Assembly (NCBI GenBank): GCA_947501355.1
Contig: CANMVA010000001.1
Coordinates: forward strand, 248,001 to 312,000
Direction of reading: 5' to 3'
DNA: 64,000 bases
Source of the DNA: an uncultured Paracoccaceae bacterium
GTDB lineage: Bacteria; Pseudomonadota; Alphaproteobacteria; Rhodobacterales; Rhodobacteraceae
Positions 37,933-48,613 of the stretch are shown here, in pieces. Position 1 is the stretch's first letter. Every line of letters begins with the position of its first letter. The notes under the pieces were generated by a model. The model was not told the DNA's origin. It was given only the letters and a program-made list of their open reading frames with translations, and ran no database searches. Made by a program: the position numbers and the translations under genes.

Positions 37933-39417
37933 CTATTTTGTGGCCTCGGTCTTTTCTGCATCGACCGTTTCGCCATCGTCCTGATCCGCAAGGATTGCGT
38001 CTTCGACCTCCGGTGAAATCACCTCGATCTCAGCCTCTTTCGGGTCGTCCACGATCAGCGGGAGCATCGTCGCCGAGGCCGGAACAGCGGCTTCGCCTGT
38101 GGTCGGCTCGCGCCAGGTCAGCATGTCGAAGCTGGAACAGTTCGAGCAGACCGGGCTCCAATTGCTGTGGATATTATGACAATTGTCGCAAATCCATTGC
38201 GGGCCGCGGGAGGCGGTCAGTGCTTTGGTCAACCAGCCCCGCACGACGGAATCGTCCGCCCCTTCGCCCCGCTCAACAGCCGCCATAATCGCAATTGAGC
38301 GCGCAGTTGGATCCGTCTCGACCAGATCGCCCAGCGCCCTGCGCGCTGCCGGGAAGTCTTCTGCTGCGATATTCAGCTCGGCCAGAAGCATCCGCGTTTC
38401 GGGATGATCCGGCTTGGTCTTTGTCAGCGCAGCAAACCGTTTGACACGTTTGTTCGCATCCTCATCCGGTTCAATCTCGGCAAAGGCGGCCGCCAGATCG
38501 GGATGCGGGCGCATGTCCCAGGCTTTCTTCAAGAGCCGCGTGGCATAGCGTGGCTTGCCTTGCTCGATATAGGCGCGGGCGGCCATGACCGCGGCGGGGA
38601 TCAGATCGGGCGACAGGCGATTTGCCTCAATCGCGGTTTCGCGGGCTTCGATTGTCTGGCCCTCCGCCAGCACATCCGAGGCCTCTGACAACGCCAGCAC
38701 AGCATCGCGACGCTTATGCACATCGCGCGGCAAGCTGCCATGACGCAACTTGGCGTTCAGCGTCTTGCGTGCGCCGGACCAATCGGATGTCTCAGCTTGC
38801 AGCTTGAGCAACGTATCCTGCGTCTCTACATGCTTGGGCTTTAACGCAAACGCCTTCTCCGCGAGCTTCAACGCGGTATCCGTCTCACCATCAGCCAGCT
38901 TCTGCTTCATGATCCCGCGCACACCAACAAAGCGCGTGCGTTCGTCTTTTAAAAGACGCTTATAGACCTCTTCGGCCTTCTTGCGGTCACCGCTGATTTC
39001 AGCGGCCTGCGCGGTGATCAGATTGGTCAACTCAGGTCGGCGCAGATATTTTTCGGCCTTGGCGGCCTTGGCCATCGCCGTGCGGCCTTCGCCTGACGCC
39101 AGCGCCATCATCCCGTCCGACAGCGCCTGAAAGCCTTTCCGCTCGCGATTGCGGTCAAAATACCTCGAAATCGCGGTCTCATCCCCATTGATGAATTTCA
39201 GCGTTGCCACCAGCAGCCCCAGCAGCTTGAGGAAAACCCACACGGCGATAACCAAAACGACCAAGGCGATTGTCGCCTCCAGAACGCCGAAGGTATATTC
39301 GACGCCGCCAATGGTGATCATCACACCGCCATCCGTTTGCAACAGATACTCAGCGCCCAGGGTCAGCGCGCCGATCACGGCGATAAACAGAATAACTTTT
39401 ATCAAAGACCAAAGCAT
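37933..39417 (-). CDS. hemY: HemY-type tetratricopeptide membrane protein with C-terminal zinc ribbon
   Basis: two N-terminal TMs, TPR-like repeats, C-terminal WICDNCHNIHSNWSPVCSNCSSFDMLTW; downstream of hemD and mitofilin-like gene. Confidence 0.85.
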   Translation of the reverse strand: MLWSLIKVILFIAVIGALTLGAEYLLQTDGGVMITIGGVEYTFGVLEATIALVVLVIAVWVFLKLLGLLVATLKFINGDETAISRYFDRNRERKGFQALSDGMMALASGEGRTAMAKAAKAEKYLRRPELTNLITAQAAEISGDRKKAEEVYKRLLKDERTRFVGVRGIMKQKLADGETDTALKLAEKAFALKPKHVETQDTLLKLQAETSDWSGARKTLNAKLRHGSLPRDVHKRRDAVLALSEASDVLAEGQTIEARETAIEANRLSPDLIPAAVMAARAYIEQGKPRYATRLLKKAWDMRPHPDLAAAFAEIEPDEDANKRVKRFAALTKTKPDHPETRMLLAELNIAAEDFPAARRALGDLVETDPTARSIAIMAAVERGEGADDSVVRGWLTKALTASRGPQWICDNCHNIHSNWSPVCSNCSSFDMLTWREPTTGEAAVPASATMLPLIVDDPKEAEIEVISPEVEDAILADQDDGETVDAEKTEATK

Positions 39418-39429
39418 ACGGGAGCCGCC

Positions 39430-40638
39430 TTAATTGGAATTCAGTTCTTGTGACAGCGCATCCGCCGCCGCGAGCGCCTGCTGGCGCGTTTCAGCTTGCG
39501 TCAGCCAGTCCGTCATTACGCTGCGCGCCTCTTCAGGTAACGCTTCGGCCTCGGCCAGTGCATCGCCCAGATTTCCGGTGCCGACACTGGCCCCGATGCG
39601 CGATAGAACCGCATCCGGATCATCGCCGTCGCGCGGTTCAACCGATCTGGCACCGGTGCGGGCCCGCAGGAAAGAACCAAGCCGGTCTGCAACACCCGCA
39701 CCCTCATTCGACGCCGATCCACGCGCCGCCGCAAGTGCTTCGCGGGCCACCGGGTCGAAGCCGTTTTGCAGGTCCAGAAGTGTCGGGACACCTTCTGCTG
39801 CCGTGTTGCTCAGAACCTCGGGGATCGCGACATCAGACGCATCCTCGACATCCGCCAGCGCATTTGCGAAGGGCGCGCCGGTTTCCAGATTGGCCATGAC
39901 GCGCGCCAAAGCCGCCCGCGCGAGCTGAGTTTGTGCTGCTGCAGCGGCACTGGCTTCCGCGACATTTGCTTCTGCAATCAAGGCGGCCAGCTGATCCTGC
40001 AGGGTCGAAATCTCCCCTTCGACCTCAGACATATCGACGTCGGGGGCGTCACCAGTTCCTGTCGGACGCGCCTCCAACGCCGCGACCCGGGCTTCAATAT
40101 CGCCCAGCGACGCGGACAATGCGCTCAACTGCGTCTCGATCCCAGACAGATCGGGGGTCGCCCCAGCCTGCGCGGCAACCGCATCTTCGGTCGCGGTAAC
40201 GCGGTCTTCCAAGGCACCAACGCTATCTTGCGCCGCTTGCGCAACGGCCAGCGGATCCGTCGATGGCCCAGGCTCGAACGGCCAACTTTGCGAGGAATAC
40301 TGCGCCCCAAGAAAGCCTGCGCCCGCTGCCAGGACACCTGCGGTCAGTGTTGCGACAAACCCGGTCTTCTGAACAATAACCTCCGGCTGGCGCTCGGTCG
40401 TGACCGGCTCTGGCACGTCTTCGGGGGTGTCTTCCGGTAGATCCGGTTCGCTGTCACGCGTCTCTTCGACTTTGTCCGCCTCAAACTCAGTGTCCGATGC
40501 AGCATCCGGTGTGCCAGCATCCTCGGTCGTGGGTGTTTCGTCTTTCATGGGCTCTTCCAACGTCACATCGGTCGTCGCCGCCTCCGCCTCAGATGTCTCT
40601 GTTGCTTTGGTTTCCTTGGAAGACTTGGATTTTGTCAC
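39430..40638 (-). CDS. mitofilin-like membrane protein
   Basis: acidic N terminus, single TM (VATLTAGVLAAGAGFLGAQY), long coiled coil, mitofilin-type C terminus; between hemD and hemY. Confidence 0.78.
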   Translation of the reverse strand: MTKSKSSKETKATETSEAEAATTDVTLEEPMKDETPTTEDAGTPDAASDTEFEADKVEETRDSEPDLPEDTPEDVPEPVTTERQPEVIVQKTGFVATLTAGVLAAGAGFLGAQYSSQSWPFEPGPSTDPLAVAQAAQDSVGALEDRVTATEDAVAAQAGATPDLSGIETQLSALSASLGDIEARVAALEARPTGTGDAPDVDMSEVEGEISTLQDQLAALIAEANVAEASAAAAAQTQLARAALARVMANLETGAPFANALADVEDASDVAIPEVLSNTAAEGVPTLLDLQNGFDPVAREALAAARGSASNEGAGVADRLGSFLRARTGARSVEPRDGDDPDAVLSRIGASVGTGNLGDALAEAEALPEEARSVMTDWLTQAETRQQALAAADALSQELNSN

Positions 40639-40716
40639 ACCACACCCTTTGCGAATCTGTCTGTCAGCTCGAAAAGCTGGTTTCCGTCATGAGCTTATCT
40701 TGACCTCCCGCGTGCC

Positions 40717-41418
40717 TCAACCCGCGATGACCTGTGAAATCTTGGCGCGCATCGCTTCCGCATGGGGCGCATCGGCAATATAGACAGGCGTCTCCCAATC
40801 ATCAGGAATTGCTTCTGCAACCACAGCGCTCAGCGCGATGAGATGGAGCGTCTTGGGTGGTTGTCCAATCTGCCTGGCAAACAGCATCGCGCTGCGCGGC
40901 GAGAAAAGCGGCACGACAGACGCAGCACTTTCCTTCAGAAGCGTCACAATCCGCGCCGGCAAAGCCACCTCATCCTGTGCATAAATTGAGGCCGATTTCG
41001 TCTCTATTCCAGCGGAACTCAGTCGGTTTGCAATGTCACCCCTTGTGTGTTGCCCATGCAAATGAAGAAGCGGCGCATCGGGCTTGGCTTCGCGCAAGGC
41101 AGCAACGACATCATCCGCTGTCTCGCCAGATAGGAGCGCAGCGAACCCGGCCTGTGCGGCGGCCTCCGTCGTGCGCGTTCCGACGCAAAATGCGGGCAGG
41201 CCGGGCGGGGCCGTCACCAAGCCCACGGCAGAGGCAGAGCTGAAAATAACCCCCCGATAAGGCGATAGGTCAGGGACCGTCCCCAGGGATCTGATTGCCA
41301 AGACCGGCGCAATATGGATTCGCAAATGGCGCACGGTCTCAGCGGGCAGAGAGGCGGCGAAGTCTTCTGACCGCTCTGCAGGGCGGGTCAAAATAAGATC
41401 ATATGTGATGTCGCTCAT
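40717..41418 (-). CDS. hemD: uroporphyrinogen-III synthase
   Basis: HemD-like (LTRPAERSEDFAASL..., GVIFSSASAVGLV..., FCVGTRTTEAAAQAGF...). Confidence 0.85.
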   Translation of the reverse strand: MSDITYDLILTRPAERSEDFAASLPAETVRHLRIHIAPVLAIRSLGTVPDLSPYRGVIFSSASAVGLVTAPPGLPAFCVGTRTTEAAAQAGFAALLSGETADDVVAALREAKPDAPLLHLHGQHTRGDIANRLSSAGIETKSASIYAQDEVALPARIVTLLKESAASVVPLFSPRSAMLFARQIGQPPKTLHLIALSAVVAEAIPDDWETPVYIADAPHAEAMRAKISQVIAG

Positions 41419-41489
41419 TCCCGCGCCTTGTTGTCTGCCACTTTAGGGGGTGATACCTGCGAGAGGCCGTTCAGACAATCGAGGCGATA

Positions 41490-42584
41490 ATGCGCGCATC
41501 CCTGACAGTGCTTGGAATTGAAAGCAGTTGTGATGACACCGCCGCCGCCGTCGTGTCCGGCACGCCGGATCATGCGACGATCCACGCGTCTGTCGTGGAG
41601 AGTCAGATCGACCTGCACGCGGCGTTCGGTGGCGTTGTTCCCGAACTTGCAGCGCGTGCGCATGCTGAGAAACTCGATCATTGTGTTGAACTGGCGCTTC
41701 GTGACGCCGACATAACACTGGCAAATCTTGACGGGATCGCCGTCACCTCCGGGCCGGGCCTGATCGGAGGGGTGTTGTCAGGCGTGATGTGCGCCAAGGG
41801 CCTGTCTGCCGCGACGGGTCTGCCGCTGATCGGGGTCAACCATCTTGCGGGGCATGCGCTGACTCCGCGATTGACCGACACGCTGCCGTTTCCATACCTG
41901 CTGCTACTGGTCTCAGGCGGGCATTGTCAGTTTCTGATCGTCAAAAGCGCGACAGATTTTCAGCGCCTCGGCGGCACGATCGACGATGCCCCTGGGGAAG
42001 CCTTCGACAAGGTCGCCAAACTGCTTGGCCTGCCACAGCCCGGCGGCCCCTCTGTCGAGGCGGCGGCGCGAGACGGTGATCCAAAGAGCTTTGCTTTGCC
42101 GCGCCCTTTGCTGGACCGGGAGGGGTGCGATATGTCCTTCTCCGGCCTCAAAACCGCTGTCTTGCGAGCGCGCGATCAACGCGTTGAAGCGGATGGCGGA
42201 TTGACAGAGGCGAACCGAAACGACCTTTGCGCTGGCTTCCAAGCAGCCATTTGTGACCTTTTGGCCGCCAAAACCCGCACTGCCATTGAGGCTTATAGGC
42301 GCCTTGCACCGGCTATGCCTAGCTTTGCTGTGGCGGGGGGTGTGGCTGCAAATAAGGCCATTCGCGGTGTGTTAGAGACTGTTTGCGCCGAGGAGGAGCT
42401 CGCGTTCAGCGCGCCACCACTGGCGCTTTGCACCGACAACGCGGCGATGATCGCATATGCTGGCCTGACGCTCTTCGATCTGGGTCAATCGAGCGACCTG
42501 AGCCTGTCTGCCCGCCCGCGCTGGCCTTTGGACCAGTCCCAAGCACCGATGCTCGGCTCTGGCAAGAAAGGGGCGAAAGCATGA
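41490..42584 (+). CDS. tsaD: tRNA N6-adenosine threonylcarbamoyltransferase TsaD
   Basis: [47 protein letters not shown]. Confidence 0.97.
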   Translation: MRASLTVLGIESSCDDTAAAVVSGTPDHATIHASVVESQIDLHAAFGGVVPELAARAHAEKLDHCVELALRDADITLANLDGIAVTSGPGLIGGVLSGVMCAKGLSAATGLPLIGVNHLAGHALTPRLTDTLPFPYLLLLVSGGHCQFLIVKSATDFQRLGGTIDDAPGEAFDKVAKLLGLPQPGGPSVEAAARDGDPKSFALPRPLLDREGCDMSFSGLKTAVLRARDQRVEADGGLTEANRNDLCAGFQAAICDLLAAKTRTAIEAYRRLAPAMPSFAVAGGVAANKAIRGVLETVCAEEELAFSAPPLALCTDNAAMIAYAGLTLFDLGQSSDLSLSARPRWPLDQSQAPMLGSGKKGAKA

Positions 42585-43540
42585 GCATTGCGGTTATTGG
42601 CGCAGGTGCGTTCGGCACTGCCTTGGCGATCAGCCTGGCGCAGTCGCAACGCACTGTAACGCTTTGGGGGCGCGATGAAGCAGTGATAGGAAACATGCGC
42701 GAAAGCCTTGAAAACAAGGCGCGATTACCCGGTGTCGCTTTACCTGAAGCCCTCGCTTTCACCGCTGATCTTGCGCACGCCTCCGGGGCCGAAACCATTC
42801 TGTTAGCTATCCCAGCACAGCAATTGCGGCGCTTTCTTGAAGCCAATGCAACGCTCTTTCAGGGCAAGACCCTCGTCGTTTGTAGCAAGGGCATTGATCT
42901 GGAGACCGGCACGGGCCCAAGCGATCTGATTACCCGGCTTTGCCCGACGGCGCGGAGTGCGATCCTGACCGGTCCGAGCTTTGCCATTGATATCGCGCAA
43001 GGTCTGCCCACCGCTTTGACGCTGGCGATTGATGGTCCGGCCAAACCCCTTCAGACAAAGCTTTCGACGGCCAATATTAGACTCTATTCCACCGCAGATC
43101 GCCTTGGTGCCGAACTCGGCGGGGCCGTCAAGAATGTCATCGCGATCGCCTGTGGTGCCGCGATGGGTGCAGGCTTGGGCGAAAGCGCGCGGGCCGCTTT
43201 GATGACCCGCGGCTTTGCAGAGATGACGCGGTTCGCTGTAGGCCAAGGGGCTGATGCAACGACGCTCGCCGGGCTGTCGGGCTTCGGAGATCTGGTGCTG
43301 ACCTGCACGTCGGCGAAATCGCGGAACTATGCGACTGGTCTGGCGCTGGGCGCGGGCAAACCCCTGCCTGAAGGCAAAACGGTCGAGGGCATCCCGACGG
43401 CCCATGCGCTGGTCGCGGCAGCGGTAAAGGCGGGCTGCGATATGCCAATCTCGACCGCCGTCTCGGCGCTTGTGGCGGGGCGCTGCTCGGTGTCTGATGC
43501 GCTGGAAAACCTGCTGAGCCGACCGCTTAAAGAGGAGTAA
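42581..43540 (+). CDS. gpsA: glycerol-3-phosphate dehydrogenase [NAD(P)+]
   Basis: [31 protein letters not shown]-type active-site region. Start ATG 42581 overlaps tsaD stop (track ORF start 42383 is internal to tsaD). Confidence 0.95.
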   Translation: MSIAVIGAGAFGTALAISLAQSQRTVTLWGRDEAVIGNMRESLENKARLPGVALPEALAFTADLAHASGAETILLAIPAQQLRRFLEANATLFQGKTLVVCSKGIDLETGTGPSDLITRLCPTARSAILTGPSFAIDIAQGLPTALTLAIDGPAKPLQTKLSTANIRLYSTADRLGAELGGAVKNVIAIACGAAMGAGLGESARAALMTRGFAEMTRFAVGQGADATTLAGLSGFGDLVLTCTSAKSRNYATGLALGAGKPLPEGKTVEGIPTAHALVAAAVKAGCDMPISTAVSALVAGRCSVSDALENLLSRPLKEE

Positions 43541-43543
43541 CCG

Positions 43544-43819
43544 ATGCTTTTTGCCATTGTGACCAAAGACAAACCTGGCGCGCTTGAGCTGCGCAAAGCC
43601 AATCGTGACGCGCATCTGGCCTATATCAAGGCCTCTGGTGTGGTGACCCAGGCGGGGCCATTTCTGGATGAAGATGGTCAGATGTGTGGGTCCCTTTTGA
43701 TCCTCGATTTGGACTCCCTGAAAGACGCACAGGGCTGGGCGGCGCAAGATCCCTATGCCCTCGCAGGGCTCTTTGAAAGCGTGTCTGTTCAGGCCTGGAA
43801 CAGGGTTATTGCGGCATGA
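43544..43819 (+). CDS. YciI-family protein
   Basis: 91 aa; YciI-like (RKANRDAHLAYIKASGVVTQAGPFLDEDGQMCGSLLILD). Confidence 0.88.
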   Translation: MLFAIVTKDKPGALELRKANRDAHLAYIKASGVVTQAGPFLDEDGQMCGSLLILDLDSLKDAQGWAAQDPYALAGLFESVSVQAWNRVIAA

Positions 43820-44229
43820 AATACTGGCTTTTCAAATCCGAGCCCTCGGTCTGGTCATGGGACGATCAGGTCGCCAAGGGCGACATTGGTGAGGAATGGG
43901 ATGGTGTGCGCAACTATCAGGCGCGCAACTTCATGCGCGAGATGAAAACAGGCGATCAGGGCTTCTTTTACCACTCGCAAAGCGAAAAGGCGGTTGTCGG
44001 AATCGTTGAAGTCATCGCGGAATCGCATCCAGACAGCACAACGGATGATGATCGGTGGGACTGTGTGGATATCAAAGCCATCCGGCCTCTGGAAAAGCCG
44101 ATTACGCTGGATATGGTCAAAGCGGATGAAAGGCTGGCCGAGATGGTGCTTGTCCGCAATTCGCGGCTTTCAGTGCAGCCCGTGACAGAGGCCGAGTGGC
44201 AGATCATTTGTGATCTGGCGAAAAGCTGA
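43816..44229 (+). CDS. EVE domain-containing protein
   Basis: MKYWLFKSEPSVWSWDDQVAKG...WDGVRNYQARNFMREM typical of stand-alone EVE proteins. Confidence 0.92.
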   Translation: MKYWLFKSEPSVWSWDDQVAKGDIGEEWDGVRNYQARNFMREMKTGDQGFFYHSQSEKAVVGIVEVIAESHPDSTTDDDRWDCVDIKAIRPLEKPITLDMVKADERLAEMVLVRNSRLSVQPVTEAEWQIICDLAKS

Positions 44230-44268
44230 AAATAGAAAGAAGGGCCCCGCACCACCAGGACCCTTCTT
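44230..44268 (-). terminator. intrinsic terminator on the minus strand (3' end of a candidate sRNA)
   Basis: minus strand AAGAAGGGTCC-TGGTGGTGCG-GGGCCCTTCTT then TCTATTTT; the single non-Watson-Crick pair is G-U only in the minus-strand RNA. Confidence 0.65.
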
Positions 44269-44380
44269 CACCCCACGTGCTCCCATTCACCACACGTGTT
44301 ATGTAATTGGTCCTGGCCTACTGGCCGTTGCTATGGATATAGCCGCGTATAGGCGCCCTAGGCAACTGATATGAAACTGT
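44230..44380 (-). ncRNA. candidate sRNA between the DUF2853 terminator and the EVE gene
   Basis: about 150-nt non-coding stretch with its own 3' terminator, a CACGTG-N13-CACGTG hairpin and a separate upstream terminator insulating it from DUF2853; 5' end approximate. Confidence 0.4.
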
Positions 44381-44390
44381 AATTCACCTC

Positions 44391-44428
44391 AAACAAACGA
44401 AAAACGCCCATCAAATTTGACAGGCGTT
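44391..44428 (-). terminator. intrinsic terminator after the DUF2853 gene
   Basis: minus strand AACGCC-tgtcaaatttgatg-GGCGTT followed by TTTCGTTTGTTT. Confidence 0.65.
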
Positions 44429-44459
44429 CTTGTTAAATTTTATCGGTTTGGTCCGGCGC

Positions 44460-44801
44460 TTAGCCGTAGACAGACTCTTTGCCGAAATGCTTGGTCAGCA
44501 TGTAGTAGACCACGGCGCGATATTTGTTGCGCTCGGATTGGCCATAGGTGTCGAGCACGGATTTGATCGCCTCCATCAGCTGGGGGCCGTCTGCAAGGCC
44601 GAGCTTCTTGATGAGGAAGTTGTTCTTCACGGTTTCAAGCTCGGCTGGTTGCGAACCGGCGACTGTGGAGGCGTCTGCATCGTAAATTGCGGGACCACAT
44701 CCGATGGTCACTTTCGTCAACAGGTCCATGTCAGGCGACATACCACATTTGTTTTTCAGGTCGTCGGCATACTGCGCGATAAGGTCGTCACGTTTTCCCA
44801 T
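44460..44801 (-). CDS. DUF2853 family protein
   Basis: 113 aa; MGKRDDLIAQYADDLKNKCG...RAVVYYMLTKHFGKESVYG. Confidence 0.85.
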   Translation of the reverse strand: MGKRDDLIAQYADDLKNKCGMSPDMDLLTKVTIGCGPAIYDADASTVAGSQPAELETVKNNFLIKKLGLADGPQLMEAIKSVLDTYGQSERNKYRAVVYYMLTKHFGKESVYG

Positions 44802-44911
44802 AGGTCTCTCCCACCAGTGTATTTACACGCCCTTATGGGCGTTGAGGCGAGGTTAGTGCGTAATTTCGGACCTGACAAAGGGTTTTCTGGCGCAACTTTC
44901 CCCGTCGGCGC

Positions 44912-45643
44912 TCATCGGCAGGTGCCCCAACCTGTATTCTGCAGATGGAAATGATCCGCGTGGAGGCTGTTGAATTCCGGGCCAAGTGACGTCTTGAACC
45001 ATATACAGGACGTGCGCTGCGCCTCGCGCAGGAAGGCGGCTGCGGCGTCGCCTCTGTCCCAATCAGAAATCAGGCTGACGCGCCGACCGTCCGACAAAGT
45101 GACGCCGGCAATATCGACCGCGTCCGCCGTCGCATGGGTCGACATGCGCCCGGTGCTACCGGAGGGGGAGCGGATCGGGCGGCAATTATAGCTGCCGATA
45201 TGGACGATCCGCGCGACTTGCGCGTTCAGCAAGTCCTGCGCCGCAGGCTGAAGGCCGTGTTGCTCCCACATCGCAAGGCGCAAGGCGACGGGGCAGCGCG
45301 TCTCCAGCCTGCTGATCTGCGCTCCACCCACAAATGACAGCAAGACGCGGTTGCGGATATGGCATTGCGCGCTGGCCTCTTTGTCCGGTTGCGGATCAAA
45401 CATGGCGGCTTCAGACAAGACGGACCGGCACAAGGCCGGATCGGTGATCGCCTGTGTCAGCTTCCATTGCGTGACCGGGGTCACTGGGTCTGTGACACGC
45501 AGCGGAACCAAGGGGTTCCATTCTGACGGAACAGGCGTTTCAGGGTGAATTAGAGCCTGTTTTCCACCCCAGTAGAGCAACGCGCTAAACAAAAGAAACG
45601 CCACCCAAAAGACAAAGGGGCGGCGTTTACGAGGCTCTGACAT
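44912..45643 (-). CDS. extensin-like family protein
   Basis: extensin-like C-terminal domain (SYNCRPIRSPSGSTGRMSTHATADAVDIAGVTLSDGR...FNSLHADHFHLQNTGWGTCR) with N-terminal TM. Confidence 0.88.
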   Translation of the reverse strand: MSEPRKRRPFVFWVAFLLFSALLYWGGKQALIHPETPVPSEWNPLVPLRVTDPVTPVTQWKLTQAITDPALCRSVLSEAAMFDPQPDKEASAQCHIRNRVLLSFVGGAQISRLETRCPVALRLAMWEQHGLQPAAQDLLNAQVARIVHIGSYNCRPIRSPSGSTGRMSTHATADAVDIAGVTLSDGRRVSLISDWDRGDAAAAFLREAQRTSCIWFKTSLGPEFNSLHADHFHLQNTGWGTCR

Positions 45644-45648
45644 TGCGC

Positions 45649-47037
45649 TTAGTAGCGGTAGTGTTCCGGCTTGAACGGACCCTCTTGGGTCACACCGATA
45701 TAGTCAGCCTGATCTTTATCGAGCGTCGTCAGCTTCACGCCGATGCGCGCCAGATGCAGACGGGCAACTTTCTCATCCAGATGCTTGGGAAGGATGTAGA
45801 CGTCGTTGTCATACTCGTCACCCTTCGTCCAAAGCTCGATCTGGGCCAACACCTGATTGGTGAAGGACGCAGACATCACGAAGGACGGGTGACCTGTGGC
45901 GTTGCCAAGGTTCAACAGACGCCCCTCAGAGAGCAGGATCAGACGATTGCCAGACGGCATCTCGATCATATCGACCTGCTCTTTGATATTCGTCCACTTG
46001 TGGTTCTTGAGCGAGGCGACCTGAATCTCGTTGTCGAAATGGCCGATATTGCCGACGATCGCCATGTCCTTCATCTCGCGCATATGCTCGATGCGGATCA
46101 CGTCCTTGTTGCCGGTCGTGGTGATGAAGATATCGGCATCGCCCACCACGTCCTCCAGCAGCACAACCTCGAAGCCATCCATTGCCGCTTGCAGCGCACA
46201 AATCGGGTCAACTTCCGTGACCTTCACGCGTGCACCGGCACCGCGTAGCGACGCGGCAGAGCCTTTGCCTACATCGCCATATCCCATGACGACCGCGACC
46301 TTACCGGCCATCATCGTATCAGTGGCGCGACGGATGCCGTCGACCAGCGATTCCTTGCAGCCGTATTTATTATCGAACTTCGACTTGGTAACAGAATCGT
46401 TCACGTTGATCGCAGGGAAAGGAAGCTGACCATTGCGCTGCAGCTCATAAAGGCGGTGGACGCCGGTCGTCGTCTCTTCCGACACGCCCTTGATCGCGTC
46501 ACGGGTCTTGGCGAACCAGCCGGGCGTTTCGGCGATGCGCTTCTTGATCTGCGCTTTGATGACTTCCTCTTCCTCAGAGGTTGGCACAGCCAGCACATCT
46601 TCACCGGCTTCCATACGCGCACCCAAGAGAATGTAGAGCGTCGCGTCGCCGCCATCGTCAAGGATCATGTTTGCGCCTTTGGGGAAAGCAAAGCTCTTGT
46701 CGAGGTAATCCCAATGCTCTTCCAGGGTCTGGCCTTTGACCGCAAAAACGGGCGTGCCACCTGCGGCAATCGCGGCTGCCGCGTGATCTTGCGTTGAGAA
46801 AATATTGCACGACGCCCAGCGCACATCTGCGCCAAGCTCTACCAGTGTTTCGATCAGAACGGCTGTCTGGATCGTCATGTGGAGCGAACCGACAATGCGC
46901 GCGCCTTTCAGCGGCTTGCTTTCACCATATTCGTCGCGCAGTGCCATCAGGCCCGGCATCTCGGTTTCGGCGATGTTCAGTTCCTTGCGGCCATACTCGG
47001 CAAGCGAGATGTCCTTAACCTTGTAATCCTGCGTCAT
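45649..47037 (-). CDS. ahcY: S-adenosyl-L-homocysteine hydrolase
   Basis: [38 protein letters not shown]-terminal HYRY. Start at MTQDYKVKD (47037). Confidence 0.97.
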   Translation of the reverse strand: MTQDYKVKDISLAEYGRKELNIAETEMPGLMALRDEYGESKPLKGARIVGSLHMTIQTAVLIETLVELGADVRWASCNIFSTQDHAAAAIAAGGTPVFAVKGQTLEEHWDYLDKSFAFPKGANMILDDGGDATLYILLGARMEAGEDVLAVPTSEEEEVIKAQIKKRIAETPGWFAKTRDAIKGVSEETTTGVHRLYELQRNGQLPFPAINVNDSVTKSKFDNKYGCKESLVDGIRRATDTMMAGKVAVVMGYGDVGKGSAASLRGAGARVKVTEVDPICALQAAMDGFEVVLLEDVVGDADIFITTTGNKDVIRIEHMREMKDMAIVGNIGHFDNEIQVASLKNHKWTNIKEQVDMIEMPSGNRLILLSEGRLLNLGNATGHPSFVMSASFTNQVLAQIELWTKGDEYDNDVYILPKHLDEKVARLHLARIGVKLTTLDKDQADYIGVTQEGPFKPEHYRY

Positions 47038-47103
47038 AGGTGCACCTTTGTTCAAAATTTGCACCGACCTAGCAGTATTGACCCCATCGCTCAACGCCAG
47101 AAT

Positions 47104-47406
47104 TTATTGGACTTCAAGCGCTGCGACCAAGGCTTCCGACGGGGCGTCCGGTTCAAAGTTGAAGCCTTGCGCAACCACGCAAGCAACGCTGCCTTCGGTG
47201 TAGCGCACCAACGTCCATGTGCCGGTGCGATCAGACGCCCAAAGCTGGATATCATCCGCCTCAATACCCATCGCCATTTCGACGGGTTCCTCGCCATACC
47301 AGTCAATCAGCGCCGACGCCATTTCTGCGCGGGGCATACAGGTTGCAGCTGCCGAAACGGGCAGCAGCGCAGCGATTAGAAAGGCAGCAGTTGCAGTGGT
47401 TTTCAT
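47104..47406 (-). CDS. small secreted protein of unknown function
   Basis: signal peptide MKTTATAAFLIAALLPVSAAA; two Cys in the mature part; start at 47406. Confidence 0.6.
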   Translation of the reverse strand: MKTTATAAFLIAALLPVSAAATCMPRAEMASALIDWYGEEPVEMAMGIEADDIQLWASDRTGTWTLVRYTEGSVACVVAQGFNFEPDAPSEALVAALEVQ

Positions 47407-47555
47407 CGTTCCCTCCATCAGCGAAAGAACCCCTGAACCGCGCCAAAGTTCCATTAGGCGGAAAATCTGCGTCTTTCAGAGCGCAATTTGAGCCGTGTCA
47501 ATAAACCGAGACGGCAGGTCTGTATCCTGAGACTGACATTCACAGGAGGACGACC

Positions 47556-48584
47556 ATGACGTTACCTAAGACGATGAAAGCCGCCGTTGTGACAGAGCTT
47601 GGCAAGCCGTTGGATATTCGCGACGTACCCGTGCCAGAGGTTGGCCCCGGACAGGTGCTGATGCGCGTCAAAGCGTCGGGCGTATGTCATACGGATTTGC
47701 ATGCCGCGGAAGGGGATTGGCCGGTCAAACCGAACGCGCCGTTCATTCCTGGTCACGAGGGCGTGGGCGAAGTGGCGGCGGTCGGTGCGGGCGTCACGCA
47801 TCTGAAAGAGGGTGACCGGATCGGCGCGCCCTGGCTGCACTCGGCCTGTGGACGCTGCGAGCATTGCGTCGGCGGTTGGGAGACCTTGTGCGACAGTCAG
47901 GAACGGACCGGCTATTCGGTCGATGGCGGCTATGCCGAGTTTGTGCGCGCCGATGCCAATTATGTGGGCCGCTTGCCCGATGGGCTTGAGTTCGGCAATG
48001 CCGCCCCGATCCTGTGTGCAGGTGTGACCGTCTATAAGGGCCTGAAAGAGACGGATACAAAGCCCGGTGACTGGGTTGCGATCTCGGGCATCGGCGGTTT
48101 GGGGCACATGGCCGTGCAATATGCCAAGGCGATGGGGCTTCATGTCGTTGCGATTGACATCGCGGATGACAAGTTAAAGCTTGCCCGCGATCTGGGCGCT
48201 GATCTGACGTTAAACGCGGTCGATACGGATGCAGCGGCTGAAATTCAGTCGCAGCTGGGCGGTGTGCATGGCGCCCTTGTCACGGCTGTCTCCAACAGCG
48301 CCTTTTCTCAAGCGGTCAGCATGATGCGCAGTGGCGGAACGCTGTCTCTTGTAGGCTTGCCGCCCGGAGACTTCCCGCTTCCGATTTTCGAGATCGTGTT
48401 GAAAGGCATCACCGTGCGCGGCTCTATCGTAGGCACGCGCAATGATCTGGCCGAAAGCCTTGCTTTCGCTGCTGAGGGTTCTGTGACCTCGCATTTCTCC
48501 TGGGACAAGCTGGAGAACATCAATGCGATCTTCGACAGGATGCGTGCCGGTCAGATTGACGGGCGCATCGTGATGGAAATCTAG
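47556..48584 (+). CDS. zinc-dependent alcohol dehydrogenase (AdhP type)
   Basis: [45 protein letters not shown]-type structural zinc motif; 342 aa. Confidence 0.93.
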   Translation: MTLPKTMKAAVVTELGKPLDIRDVPVPEVGPGQVLMRVKASGVCHTDLHAAEGDWPVKPNAPFIPGHEGVGEVAAVGAGVTHLKEGDRIGAPWLHSACGRCEHCVGGWETLCDSQERTGYSVDGGYAEFVRADANYVGRLPDGLEFGNAAPILCAGVTVYKGLKETDTKPGDWVAISGIGGLGHMAVQYAKAMGLHVVAIDIADDKLKLARDLGADLTLNAVDTDAAAEIQSQLGGVHGALVTAVSNSAFSQAVSMMRSGGTLSLVGLPPGDFPLPIFEIVLKGITVRGSIVGTRNDLAESLAFAAEGSVTSHFSWDKLENINAIFDRMRAGQIDGRIVMEI

Positions 48585-48613
48585 GGCGCTTTACCGAACC
48601 GCAGACAGGCTTT

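Noticed and set aside
42803-43747. 314-aa minus-strand ORF
   Set aside because: Antisense to gpsA, which is unambiguous.
43816-44229. EVE-domain gene as part of a modified-base restriction system
   Set aside because: Stand-alone EVE in a tsaD-gpsA-YciI neighbourhood with no nuclease partner; looks housekeeping.
44237-44268. Plus-strand terminator for the EVE gene
   Set aside because: On the plus strand the stem contains a C-A mismatch and no U-tract follows; it fits the minus strand better.
47038-47066. GGTGC...GCACC hairpin in the ahcY leader as a SAH or SAM/SAH riboswitch
   Set aside because: Lacks the conserved SAM/SAH core and pseudoknot I would expect, and is far too short for a classical SAH riboswitch; only a 5-6 bp repeat.
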